Shown piece after piece: positions 7,567-15,508 of a DNA stretch of 64,000 bases; position 1 is the first letter of the stretch, and each line of letters opens with the position of its first letter. The notes below the pieces were generated by a model. That model searched no databases and was not told the origin of the DNA. It saw only the letters and a program-made list of their open reading frames with translations. Location: contig JAJQIF010000009.1 in NCBI GenBank assembly GCA_021199355.1, forward strand, positions 549,792 to 613,791, given 5' to 3'. A program made the position numbers and the translations under genes. Origin of the DNA: Oscillospiraceae bacterium (GTDB lineage: Bacteria; Bacillota; Clostridia; Oscillospirales; Ruminococcaceae).

Positions 7567-9234
7567 TCAGTATTCCGAAATCACGAATGTTGTAACACTG
7601 TAAGCACCGAGAACATATCCAAAGCTGTCATCATCGTATGCAATGTTTCCTGTCCTCTCAAGGCTTACATTTTCATCGGTAGTATACGCCTCGATGTAGC
7701 CTATATCAAAGTCCAGACCGTTTATATCAAACGTCTGAGCGTACTTCTTGCCCGAATCGTTAATAGCTACAATAACCAGCTTCCCGTCACTCTTGTAGGC
7801 TGACACGCTCACTCCGGTAGCAGGCGTTTCGGTTGCCGATACTCTTACATATCCGGGGCGAACAAATTTGGAGTACTGTGCCATGCAGTAACCCCGTTTG
7901 GTAATTTCGCCATCTTCGCCGAGCGGTCCATAGAACCTTTTTATGTACCACCACAGATACGCCTGAAAATTCCCCTTCACAAGAGAATTATGCACGCTCT
8001 GAGCAACACCTATGGCATAATCCCAATCATTCGCATCATATTGATCACCGTTGGTTCCGGAGGGGTCAATAATTTCTGTCATCCATAGCTCCTTGCCGGT
8101 GCCCTTGCTCTCGAAGAGCGAATAGCTGTAATCTGATGTGGATGTACCGTACAGGTGTGTTGCAAATATATCAATTCGTTTCAGTGCATTTGAATTATTC
8201 AGAATCGCATTATAGAAATCTTTCTTATACTGGAACGATTCCGGAGTCATCAACTTACAGTCTATAGCATCGGAATAGTTGACGATAAAGTCGATAATCT
8301 CGTCAGTTGTCCACCAAACCCAATCATAAGCATAATCAGGCTCATTTTGGAACGAAACGGCATATATCTCTACGCCCTTGCCCGACATATATTCCACAAA
8401 ATCATTGATATACTCGGCATAATCGGCATAGCATGAATGCTTGACTCTCAAAGCATCGGAATCGCCGGACTTTGTGAAATTCTCAAGCATACTTGAAGGC
8501 GCACTCCACACGGAAGCAATGACAAGCGCCCCGCTTTCATAAGCCGCCTTTGCTGTTGCAACCTCTTTTGACCAGTTGCTCTTGACAGGATCTATGTGTA
8601 TCCTCAGAATCGTAAAGCCCAAATCGTCTTCATCGTTTCCAAAAACGGTTTCTCTTTCAGAGGCTGTAAGGTCTCCTGCCGCATTCCATGCGGGATAGTT
8701 CATTCCGCCAAAGCCGATAATTGTCTGGTATTCGGTGCCCGCAGATATTGTAACGGTTTTGGATGATGTAGTGCCGCTGTAATTCGGTGTGTAAAGCTCG
8801 TCGTTGCGTATATCATCACCGGATGTCGAAGCCGTAGTTGCCGCAGTTGTGGCGGCAGTGGTTGCGGCGGTTGTTGCTGATGTCGTGGTTGCCGCTGTAG
8901 TAGTTACTGTGGTGGTCGTAGCAACAGTTGTAGTAGCAGGCGTAGTTGTCGCTTCAGTTGTCGTTGTAACTACAGTGGTTGTAGCCTCGGTAGTTGTTGT
9001 AGCCTCCGTGGTTGTAGTCACAGTTGTTGTTACTTCGGAAGTCGTAACCTCTGAGGTTATAACTTCTTCGGTAGTGGTTGAAACTGTAATTTCTTCTGTT
9101 GTCGGGATATCTGAAGTAACGATTGATGGTTCCGGGGCTGTATCCTCACTTGCCGTACTTGCGCATCCGGCAAACATTGTAACAGTCATAACGAAAGCGG
9201 TGATCAAAGCCGCAAGGCGATTGTAAAATTTCAT
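7567..9234 (-). CDS. GH30 subfamily 8-type glucuronoxylanase lipoprotein with Thr-rich linker
   Basis: Second tandem xylanase, 555 residues. Signal peptide with lipobox FAGC (Cys24) is followed by about 100 residues dominated by Thr, Ala, Val and Glu (repeats such as TTTEATTT) that act as a spacer between membrane and enzyme. The catalytic domain starts near residue 135; acid/base Glu in QNEPD near 296, nucleophile Glu in LWMTEI near 385. The motif reads WWYIKRFYGP, Lys replacing the first Arg of the paralogue, which may alter side-chain recognition. ATG at 9234 is chosen because it opens the signal peptide and has GAAAGGA upstream; an earlier in-frame codon adds 40 residues unlike a leader. 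Its promoter carries a palindrome shared with the GH8 operon. Confidence 0.9.
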   Translation of the reverse strand: MKFYNRLAALITAFVMTVTMFAGCASTASEDTAPEPSIVTSDIPTTEEITVSTTTEEVITSEVTTSEVTTTVTTTTEATTTTEATTTVVTTTTEATTTPATTTVATTTTVTTTAATTTSATTAATTAATTAATTASTSGDDIRNDELYTPNYSGTTSSKTVTISAGTEYQTIIGFGGMNYPAWNAAGDLTASERETVFGNDEDDLGFTILRIHIDPVKSNWSKEVATAKAAYESGALVIASVWSAPSSMLENFTKSGDSDALRVKHSCYADYAEYINDFVEYMSGKGVEIYAVSFQNEPDYAYDWVWWTTDEIIDFIVNYSDAIDCKLMTPESFQYKKDFYNAILNNSNALKRIDIFATHLYGTSTSDYSYSLFESKGTGKELWMTEIIDPSGTNGDQYDANDWDYAIGVAQSVHNSLVKGNFQAYLWWYIKRFYGPLGEDGEITKRGYCMAQYSKFVRPGYVRVSATETPATGVSVSAYKSDGKLVIVAINDSGKKYAQTFDINGLDFDIGYIEAYTTDENVSLERTGNIAYDDDSFGYVLGAYSVTTFVISEY

Positions 9235-9268
9235 AATATGTGTTCGTCCTTTCAAGCGACTTATGTTT

Positions 9269-9297
9269 ATTTTAACATATACTTTCGTGAAAGTAAA
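9269..9297 (-). promoter_or_regulatory. Xylanase promoter with embedded palindromic operator
   Basis: Minus strand: -35 TTTACT (9297-9292), 17-nt spacer, -10 TAAAAT (9274-9269). The palindrome TACTTTC-GT-GAAAGTA (9280-9295) fills the spacer and overlaps the -35, where a bound repressor would block polymerase. The plus-strand stretch ATTTTAACATATACTTTCGT recurs almost exactly at 63733, upstream of the GH8 operon. Confidence 0.65.
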
Positions 9298-9375
9298 TTG
9301 TCGCGGTAACAGTACTATATTTTTGACTATAGAATGATAAAAACCAACGCTCAAGAAAATATACTCTTGTCGTGG

Positions 9376-9404
9376 TTGATTTCAAGTCGAAAGAGTGATA
9401 TAAT
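9376..9404 (+). promoter_or_regulatory. Sigma-A promoter of the dnaD-dnaI operon
   Basis: -35 TTGATT (9376-9381), 17-nt spacer, TGA plus -10 TATAAT (9399-9404), an extended -10 promoter; the coding start is 36 bases further on. Confidence 0.75.
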
Positions 9405-9439
9405 ATCACTATCAATCTTAAGTCGAATGAGGCGTAATT

Positions 9440-10420
9440 ATGGCGGAAAAGGTATCACTGAAACTTAATAATTCCAAGTGGAAAAGGTTCTTTTCCGTGC
9501 CGTGCGCGCTCATCGACGACTACATAAGGCTTGCAGACGAATCGGCAATAAAGCTTATTTTGTATCTTATGTGCGACGAGTCGGACGAGATTGATAAGTC
9601 GGAGGTTTGCAAGAAATTAGGTATTAAAGAGAGTGCGTTTGATGATGCGGTCATCTTCTGGAAAGAGATGGGCGTTATTGAATCCGGGAGTGTAACTGTT
9701 ACTCCGGTCATAACAAAAACCCCCACAGTAGCCTCCCCTGCTCCTGTTTCAAACGCAAAGGTTCGTTTGAATTACTCTCCCAAGAGCATTTCCGATATGA
9801 TTGATACCGACGAGTCCTTAAGAGAACTATTCTCAGAAGCCGAGAAAACCATCGGGCGGCTCTTGAAGCACACAGAGCAGGAGCTCTTGATCAATCTTCG
9901 CGATTACTACGGATTCGACACCCAGTCGATTATATTGATGCTCGAGTATTGCCGTGACTGCGGAAAGACTTCCGCCAAAAGTATTGAAAGCTTCGCGACA
10001 GAACTGTTCCAGAACGGCATTACAAGCTTTTTTGAGATTGACGCCGAAATCAAGCGAAAAACGGAATACAACTCCTTCGAAAACGAAGTCAGACGCGCAC
10101 TGTTTCTCGAAACTAAGCCGACGGCAAAGCAATCGCAATACATCTCATCGTGGCGTGAGATGGGATTCGGCATCGAGATGATAAGCGAAGCACGCGAAAG
10201 ATGCGTAAATCAGACTAACAAGCTTTCCTTCCCGTACATAAATAAAATATTGCAATCTTGGGCTGAAAAAAGAATCTTTACCCGTGAAATGCTGGAAGCG
10301 GATGAAGCCAACAGGACAAAGCCGGTAGCAGCGCAGATTGAAAGAAAATCCGGCAACAGCTCATTCGACTTAAACGAATTCGACAGCTTCACGCTTTCTC
10401 AGTCACATTCAAACAAATAG
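9440..10420 (+). CDS. DnaD-domain replication (primosome) protein
   Basis: DnaD-family proteins act with DnaA, DnaB and DnaI to remodel DNA at origins and load the replicative helicase in Firmicutes. The 326-residue protein has an N-terminal winged-helix-like region (1-75), a polar linker (85-115) and two DnaD-type helical segments, about 120-200 and 205-275; the second ends FPYINKILQSWAEKRI, close to the family's YxxxI...W signature. ATG follows GAGG by 7 bases. The helicase-loader gene starts 14 bases after the stop, a common clostridial pairing. Symbol left empty because several DnaD-like paralogues occur in such genomes. Confidence 0.85.
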   Translation: MAEKVSLKLNNSKWKRFFSVPCALIDDYIRLADESAIKLILYLMCDESDEIDKSEVCKKLGIKESAFDDAVIFWKEMGVIESGSVTVTPVITKTPTVASPAPVSNAKVRLNYSPKSISDMIDTDESLRELFSEAEKTIGRLLKHTEQELLINLRDYYGFDTQSIILMLEYCRDCGKTSAKSIESFATELFQNGITSFFEIDAEIKRKTEYNSFENEVRRALFLETKPTAKQSQYISSWREMGFGIEMISEARERCVNQTNKLSFPYINKILQSWAEKRIFTREMLEADEANRTKPVAAQIERKSGNSSFDLNEFDSFTLSQSHSNK

Positions 10421-10434
10421 CGGAGGTTACCATA

Positions 10435-11448
10435 ATGAAATACACTCAGGAAGCGGTAAACGCCGCCTATTCGGTCATCGAAGCAAGACGCCAGGATGCC
10501 TTGAATACATATGATGCTCATGTTCAGAGCATAAAAAAGAATCATCCCGAGATATACGAGATATTTCTTAATATTTCCAAGACTTCGTCAAAGCTTGCCA
10601 AGGTTATTTTTTCAAAAGATCAGAACGGCAAGCCTGCCGTCAACGTTTCCGAAGCAGTCGAAAAAATCAAAAACGAAAACTTAGAGGATCAGGAAAAACT
10701 AAAAAACGCTCTCACTGCTTTTGGCTATCCAGAGGATTATCTGACTGTAAACTATACCTGCCCCATCTGCGGAGATACGGGCATTCATCTCGGAAACAGG
10801 TGCAAGTGTGCCGAAGAACTCATGACATCTTCCACAATTTCAAAGCTCAATGAGCAGTGCAAAATCAAGCTTCACAGCTTTTCGGAGTTCGATCTTAGCT
10901 TCTATCCCGAAACATATCAGTATAACGGAACTGCTTACGATTGCAGAAACAGAATGGCTGAAATACTCAATTTCTGCATCGGCTATGCAAATGGATTCTC
11001 CGAGCAATCGCAAAGCCTTTTTATGCTTGGCAAAACCGGACTCGGAAAAACTTTCTTGTCCTCCTGCATTGCAAACGAGCTTGTACGAAAAGGCATAAGC
11101 GTTGCTTTCGACTCTATTCAGAATTATCTCAGATATATCGAAAACGAGCACTTCGGGCGTGCCGAAGGCGACACTCTGGAGCTTCTTCTGAATGCCGAGC
11201 TTCTGATTCTTGACGATTTAGGATGCGAATTCAAATCATCCTTCAATTCCGCCACTATCTATAATCTCATCAATTCAAGATGCAATATGGGCAAGCCTAC
11301 TATTGTGTCGTCTAACTTATCCATCAACGAGCTTTCCGAAAGATATGATGACAGAATCATATCTCGCCTCATAGGAAATTACCACACTCTCCGATTTATC
11401 GGCGAGGATATTCGTCAGATCAAGAGGCGTGAAGGCATCTTCAACTGA
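10435..11448 (+). CDS. DnaI/DnaC-type helicase loader ATPase
   Basis: AAA+ ATPase that loads the replicative DNA helicase onto single-stranded DNA. 337 residues: helical N-terminal region (1-95) that contacts helicase; a zinc-binding cluster CPIC...CKC at about 104-120; the AAA+ core with Walker A GKTGLGKT near 198-205, Walker B LLILDDLG near 256-263 and a sensor/Arg-finger stretch IISRLIG near 320. It is cotranscribed with the DnaD gene and followed by a terminator at 11482-11520. IstB transposition helpers share this fold, but the Zn cluster and the DnaD partner favour replication. Confidence 0.88.
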   Translation: MKYTQEAVNAAYSVIEARRQDALNTYDAHVQSIKKNHPEIYEIFLNISKTSSKLAKVIFSKDQNGKPAVNVSEAVEKIKNENLEDQEKLKNALTAFGYPEDYLTVNYTCPICGDTGIHLGNRCKCAEELMTSSTISKLNEQCKIKLHSFSEFDLSFYPETYQYNGTAYDCRNRMAEILNFCIGYANGFSEQSQSLFMLGKTGLGKTFLSSCIANELVRKGISVAFDSIQNYLRYIENEHFGRAEGDTLELLLNAELLILDDLGCEFKSSFNSATIYNLINSRCNMGKPTIVSSNLSINELSERYDDRIISRLIGNYHTLRFIGEDIRQIKRREGIFN

Positions 11449-11481
11449 TATATTCCCACACTTTTCCTGAAGTGTTCACCA

Positions 11482-11520
11482 AGCATTAGACAAGCTTTCC
11501 GGTTTGTCTAATGCTTTTTT
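11482..11520 (+). terminator. Terminator of the dnaD-dnaI operon
   Basis: Stem GCATTAGACAA / TTGTCTAATGC with a 9-nt loop, followed by TTTTTT. Confidence 0.9.
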
Positions 11521-11589
11521 GACATCAAGGTGCTATAATATAAACAACAAATTCAAGGACAAACGTATTCACATAACGGAGATGATATC

Positions 11590-12567
11590 ATGAACAAGAA
11601 TACGAAAAAGAAAATAATAGTAGGTACATCGGTAGTAGCCGCTTGTGCTTTGACAGCAGCATCCGCCTATCTCATTCTTCAGAAAATTACAGACACAGCT
11701 CTGAAACGTGCTAAACCCAAGCCAAGTAAAATCACAAAGCGAAAAGCAGATAAAAACGTTGAGCCGTCGATATTTGACAGATTTGAAGAAGAGAAGAAGC
11801 TTGCCGCCGAAAAGCTGAACGCGCAAAATCTCGAAGAAGTCAGCATAACAAGCCAGGATGATTTGAAGCTCATCGGACACTGGTGGCAGTGTGAAAATGC
11901 AAAAAGAACGGTTATCTGTTTTCACGGTTGGCACGTTACATGGGATTCGGATTTCGGTCTTTCGGCAGATTTTTTACACGACAATGACTGCAATATCCTT
12001 TTCGTAGAACAAAGAGCGCACGGAAACAGTGAGGGCGAATATACTGCTTTCGGACTTCTCGAAAGATATGACTGCCTCGACTGGATTTCCTGGGTAAATG
12101 AGAGATGCGGAAGCGAGCTCCCCGTCTATCTTTATGGTCTTTCAATGGGAGCGGCAACCGTGCTGATGACTACAGGCTTGAGCCTTCCTGAGAATGTCAA
12201 GGGAGTTATCGCTGACAGTGGCTACTCATCCGCAAGAGAGGAATGGAAGCACGTTTTTGAAAACAACTCCAAAATCCCATATAACAGACTTGAAAATATC
12301 TTCAACTCGACTGCTGACCACAAACTTCACACCGACTCATCCTTCACTGTCACTGACGCTTTGAGAAGCTGCAACGTTCCGGTTCTGTTTATTCACGGAA
12401 CCGAGGATGATATAGTTCCAATCGAAATGGCTTACGAGAACTATAACTCCTGCCCCGCTCCGAAAAGGCTATATGCCGTCGACGATGCAGGACACTGCAT
12501 GAACTACTTCATGGATAAGACCGGCTATGAAGTAGAAATAAAGTCGTTCTGGGAACGCTGTGAATGA
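11590..12567 (+). CDS. Membrane-anchored alpha/beta hydrolase
   Basis: 325 residues: an N-terminal membrane anchor (residues 9-30), a short basic linker, then an alpha/beta-hydrolase fold. The nucleophile elbow GLSMG lies near residue 184-188 (Ser186), the acid in HGTEDDIVP near 271 and the catalytic His in DAGHCMN near 303; HGW near 116 gives the oxyanion region. The substrate cannot be read from sequence; relatives are annotated as YqkD-like hydrolases or esterases. A -10 box TGCTATAAT (11531-11539) precedes it and GGAGATG lies before the ATG. It is monocistronic and ends at a bidirectional terminator shared with tyrS. Confidence 0.85.
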   Translation: MNKNTKKKIIVGTSVVAACALTAASAYLILQKITDTALKRAKPKPSKITKRKADKNVEPSIFDRFEEEKKLAAEKLNAQNLEEVSITSQDDLKLIGHWWQCENAKRTVICFHGWHVTWDSDFGLSADFLHDNDCNILFVEQRAHGNSEGEYTAFGLLERYDCLDWISWVNERCGSELPVYLYGLSMGAATVLMTTGLSLPENVKGVIADSGYSSAREEWKHVFENNSKIPYNRLENIFNSTADHKLHTDSSFTVTDALRSCNVPVLFIHGTEDDIVPIEMAYENYNSCPAPKRLYAVDDAGHCMNYFMDKTGYEVEIKSFWERCE

Positions 12568-12579
12568 CACTACACTAAA

Positions 12580-12607
12580 AAGCCGCCTCCGATTTACGGA
12601 GACGGCT
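12580..12607. terminator. Bidirectional terminator between the hydrolase and tyrS
   Basis: Stem GCCGCCTCCG / CGGAGACGGC around ATTTA, with A-rich sequence on the left and a short T/A-rich flank on the right, between convergent genes. Confidence 0.75.
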
Positions 12608-12621
12608 ATTATTGTGCCTGA

Positions 12622-13821
12622 TTATTTCTTAACAAGCCTTACAACCTGCTTTTTGCCTCTCTTGAGAATTACTTCAGAAAAAAGGTCAACGTCAAGTGAA
12701 ACATCAGTGACCTTCTCGTCATTGAGAGTAACTCCGCCTTGCTGGATGAGCCTTCTTGCCTCTCCTTTACTCGGCGCAAGCTTTGTCGCCACCATGGCAT
12801 CGAGAATACCAATAAAATCAGTTTCAAACTCAAAAGTGGGCATGTTCTCATTGGAGCCAGAGCCACCAAACACCGCTCTCGCCGCGGCAAGAGCCTTGTC
12901 GGCTTCTTCCTCACCGTGAACAAGCTTTGTGAGCTCATATGCGAGAATCTCTTTTGCTTTGTTAAGCTCGCTTCCCTCCCACGAATCCATTACGTCGATT
13001 TGCTCAAGAGGCAGGAACGTAAGCATCCTTATGCACTTCATAACATCGGCATCGCCGACATTTCTCCAATACTGGAAGAAGTCATAAGGAGAGGTCTTGT
13101 TCGGGTCGAGCCATACTGCACCGCTCTGGGTCTTGCCCATCTTCTTGCCCTCTGAGTTAAGAAGAAGAGTTATGGTCATGGCATAGGCATCCTTGCCAAG
13201 CTTCTTTCTTATAAGCTCTGTACCGCCGAGCATATTCGACCACTGGTCGTCTCCGCCGAACTGCATATTGCAACTGTAATGCTGATACAGATAGTAGAAG
13301 TCATAAGACTGCATAATCATGTAGTTGAATTCAAGGAAGGAAAGCCCTTTTTCCATTCTCTGCTTGTAGCACTCAGCACGAAGCATATTGTTTACAGAAA
13401 AGCAAGGTCCGACTTCTCTTAAGAGCTCGATATAATTGAGATTCAAAAGCCAGTCGGCATTATTGACCATTATGGCCTTGTCGTCGCCGAACTCGATGAA
13501 ACGCTCCATCTGCTTCTTAAAGCAATCGCAGTTGTGCTGAATAGTTTCAGCAGTCATCATCGAGCGCATATCGGTTCTGCCGGAAGGGTCGCCGATATAA
13601 CCGGTACCTCCGCCGATAAGTACGACAGGGCGATTTCCTGCCATCTGGAGTCTCTTCATAAGGCAAAGAGCCATAAAGTGTCCTACATGCAAGGAATCTG
13701 CTGTCGGATCAAAACCGATATAGAACGTTGCCTTGCCGTTGTTGATAAGCTCTCTGATTTCTTCCTCATCGGTGACCTGAGCTATAAGCCCTCTTGCCTT
13801 GAGTTCTTCGTAAATCTGCAT
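12622..13821 (-). CDS. tyrS: Tyrosyl-tRNA synthetase
   Basis: Class I synthetase that charges tRNA-Tyr. 399 residues, close to the usual length. HIGH-type motif HVGH near residue 45, KMSKS-type motif KMGKTQSG near 228-235, the QFGGDDQW tyrosine-pocket stretch near 190 and an S4 RNA-binding domain in the last 65 residues. It has its own promoter at 13861-13889 with a leader of about 35 nt, too short for a T-box, unlike many Firmicutes tyrS genes. It lies just downstream of sigG on the same strand. Confidence 0.97.
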   Translation of the reverse strand: MQIYEELKARGLIAQVTDEEEIRELINNGKATFYIGFDPTADSLHVGHFMALCLMKRLQMAGNRPVVLIGGGTGYIGDPSGRTDMRSMMTAETIQHNCDCFKKQMERFIEFGDDKAIMVNNADWLLNLNYIELLREVGPCFSVNNMLRAECYKQRMEKGLSFLEFNYMIMQSYDFYYLYQHYSCNMQFGGDDQWSNMLGGTELIRKKLGKDAYAMTITLLLNSEGKKMGKTQSGAVWLDPNKTSPYDFFQYWRNVGDADVMKCIRMLTFLPLEQIDVMDSWEGSELNKAKEILAYELTKLVHGEEEADKALAAARAVFGGSGSNENMPTFEFETDFIGILDAMVATKLAPSKGEARRLIQQGGVTLNDEKVTDVSLDVDLFSEVILKRGKKQVVRLVKK

Positions 13822-13860
13822 TTAAATTTCCTCGTTTCATCTCTTTGTGGTAGATAAACC

Positions 13861-13889
13861 ATCTTAACACGGGAAATTAAATTTGTCAA
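13861..13889 (-). promoter_or_regulatory. Sigma-A promoter of tyrS
   Basis: Minus strand: -35 TTGACA (13889-13884), 17-nt spacer, -10 TAAGAT (13866-13861). It starts directly behind the sigG stop codon. Confidence 0.75.
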
Positions 13890-13892
13890 GAG

Positions 13893-14663
13893 CTAAACCT
13901 TTGATTTTATCCTTGACAGAGCACTTTTTTCGACTCTTGAAACCTGCGCCTGAGAAATGCCGATTTCGTTTGCTACCTCGACCTGAGTTTTGCCCTGATA
14001 GAATCTGAGATACAGAATATTTTTCTCTCTGTCCGAGAGCATTTTTATCGCTTCACGGAGCAATAGCTCATCTATCCAACCCTCATCGCTTGAGCTGTCG
14101 CCGAGCTGGTCAAGAACATAGAGGGTGTCGCCGGTACTCGAATAGACGGGCTCATATATCGAAACCGGGTCGCTGATTGATTCGAGAGCAAAGACGACCT
14201 CCGACTCTTTCACATCCAGTTCTTTTGCTATATCTCTTGCAGTAGGCTCGGTATCGCTTGATGCGGTCAGCCTTTCTTTAGCCTGCATTGCCCGATATGC
14301 CAAATCCCTCGTTGAACGTGACACTCTTATTGCATTGTCATCGCGAAGATATCTTCTCAGCTCGCCTGTTATCATCGGCACGGCGTATGTTGAAAACTTC
14401 ACATCGAGATTAATGTTGAAGTTGTCTATCGCCTTGATAAGACCTACAACGCCGACCTGAAACAAATCGTCGGGAGGCGTTCCTCTCGACATAAACTTCT
14501 GAATCACGCTTAGAACAAGTCGAAGGTTTCCCTGAATCAGCTCGTCCCTCGCCTTTTTGTCACCCTGTTTTACTTTTACCAATAGCTCCATCTTTTTGTC
14601 TTCACTCAGGACTTTCAAGTCTCTTGTGTTGACGCCGCTTATCTCAACCTTACTGTATTGCAT
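13893..14663 (-). CDS. sigG: RNA polymerase sporulation sigma factor SigG
   Basis: Forespore-specific late sigma factor. 256 residues from the ATG at 14663. Family hallmarks: N-terminal KVEISGVNT (B. subtilis KVEICGV-type), region 2 with GNLRLVLSVIQKF and DLFQVGVVGLIKAIDNF, KFSTYAVPMITGELRRYLRD, and a region 4 helix-turn-helix TQVEVANEIGISQAQVSRVEK. An in-frame GTG at 14675 is rejected because the GGAG ribosome binding site (14678-14675) overlaps it. That GGAG is held inside a long hairpin (14669-14737), so translation of read-through mRNA from sigE should be low. It follows sigE by 118 bases and precedes tyrS. Confidence 0.97.
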   Translation of the reverse strand: MQYSKVEISGVNTRDLKVLSEDKKMELLVKVKQGDKKARDELIQGNLRLVLSVIQKFMSRGTPPDDLFQVGVVGLIKAIDNFNINLDVKFSTYAVPMITGELRRYLRDDNAIRVSRSTRDLAYRAMQAKERLTASSDTEPTARDIAKELDVKESEVVFALESISDPVSIYEPVYSSTGDTLYVLDQLGDSSSDEGWIDELLLREAIKMLSDREKNILYLRFYQGKTQVEVANEIGISQAQVSRVEKSALSRIKSKV

Positions 14664-14668
14664 ATAAG

Positions 14669-14737
14669 TATACACTCCGGATAATGATTGATTCTTTCCA
14701 AACGGAAAATCTTATATCATTATTGCCGGAGTGTATA
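14669..14737 (-). promoter_or_regulatory. Long hairpin sequestering the sigG ribosome binding site
   Basis: Arms 14669-14688 and 14716-14737 pair as 12 bp perfect, a 2-nt bulge (14724-14725), then 8 bp; loop 27 nt. The GGAG of the sigG ribosome binding site (14678-14675) is inside the 12-bp block and the ATG lies 5 bases outside. No T-run follows, so it is not a terminator. mRNA coming from the spoIIG promoter would contain both arms. Confidence 0.85.
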
Positions 14738-14747
14738 TTTACTATTC
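14719..14747 (-). promoter_or_regulatory. Sigma-F-type promoter of sigG
   Basis: Minus strand: GAATA (14747-14743), 15-nt spacer, GGCAATAAT (14727-14719), matching the sigma-F pattern GnATA...GGnnAnnnT. The start would fall near 14712, beyond the 5' arm of the hairpin, so this transcript cannot form it. sigG is sigma-F-dependent in B. subtilis. Confidence 0.65.
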
Positions 14748-14781
14748 AAGAAAAGTCCTCGGCATTATCTGGAAATCATGC

Positions 14782-15495
14782 TCAGCATATAGCCTCTAAC
14801 TCTTTTTTCAGTTCTTTTAAAATTCTCTTTTCGAGTCTCGAAATATAGGACTGAGATATTCCCACAACATCCGCAACTTCCTTCTGGGTCATCTCTCTGC
14901 CGCCGTTCAATCCAAAGCGCATCTGCATTATGAGCTTTTCCCTGCCGCTAAGGGAATCAACGGCTTTTATGAGAAGCTGTACTTCTGTCTCGCCTTCAAG
15001 CTTCTGGTAAACCTCATCCGGCTCGGTACCGATTACATCCGACAGAAGAAGCTCGTTTCCGTCCCAGTCGATATTGAGGGGTTCATCTATAGAAACTTCA
15101 TTCTTCTGTTGGTTGGTTTTTCTCAGGTACATCAGTATCTCGTTTTCGATGCACCTTGAGGCATATGTTGCAAGCTTAATGTTCTTTTCCGGATTGAAAG
15201 TATTGACTGCTTTTATAAGCCCTATCGTACCGATTGAGATTAAGTCTTCAATCCCTATTCCTGTAGATTCGAATTTTTTGGATATGTAAACGACAAGCCG
15301 AAGATTATGAGTTATCAGAATCTCTCTTGCCTTTTTGGGATTAGTTGTGAGCATTTCAAACACTCGCTTCTCTTCTTCGCCTTTTAATGGTGGCGGAAGA
15401 GTGTCAGAGCCATTGATATAGTCGACTGGCGAAGCTATTCCTAAAAGCTTAAGAATTCTTATCCTGATTTCTCTCAAAAATTTCGGCTTTTCCAT
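14782..15495 (-). CDS. sigE: RNA polymerase sporulation sigma factor SigE (pro-sigma-E)
   Basis: Mother-cell early sigma factor, made as an inactive pro-protein. 237 residues (B. subtilis 239). The N-terminus carries a hydrophobic/basic pro-sequence, then PPPLKGEEE, the region 2 core [54 protein letters not shown], and region 4 [23 protein letters not shown] at 15495 is chosen: AAAGGAC lies about 8 bases upstream; an upstream in-frame ATG at 15516 has no ribosome binding site and would overlap spoIIGA. It starts 13 bases after spoIIGA, its processing peptidase. Confidence 0.97.
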   Translation of the reverse strand: MEKPKFLREIRIRILKLLGIASPVDYINGSDTLPPPLKGEEEKRVFEMLTTNPKKAREILITHNLRLVVYISKKFESTGIGIEDLISIGTIGLIKAVNTFNPEKNIKLATYASRCIENEILMYLRKTNQQKNEVSIDEPLNIDWDGNELLLSDVIGTEPDEVYQKLEGETEVQLLIKAVDSLSGREKLIMQMRFGLNGGREMTQKEVADVVGISQSYISRLEKRILKELKKELEAIC

Positions 15496-15508
15496 TGCTA
15501 AAGTCCTT

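Noticed and set aside
8804-9226. 140-codon Val-rich open frame antisense to the Thr-rich linker
   Set aside because: Complement of Thr/Ala codons gives Val/Ser runs; not a protein.
14675-14737. sigE-sigG hairpin as a terminator
   Set aside because: No T-run follows either arm, and the stem covers the sigG ribosome binding site, so a translation role fits better.
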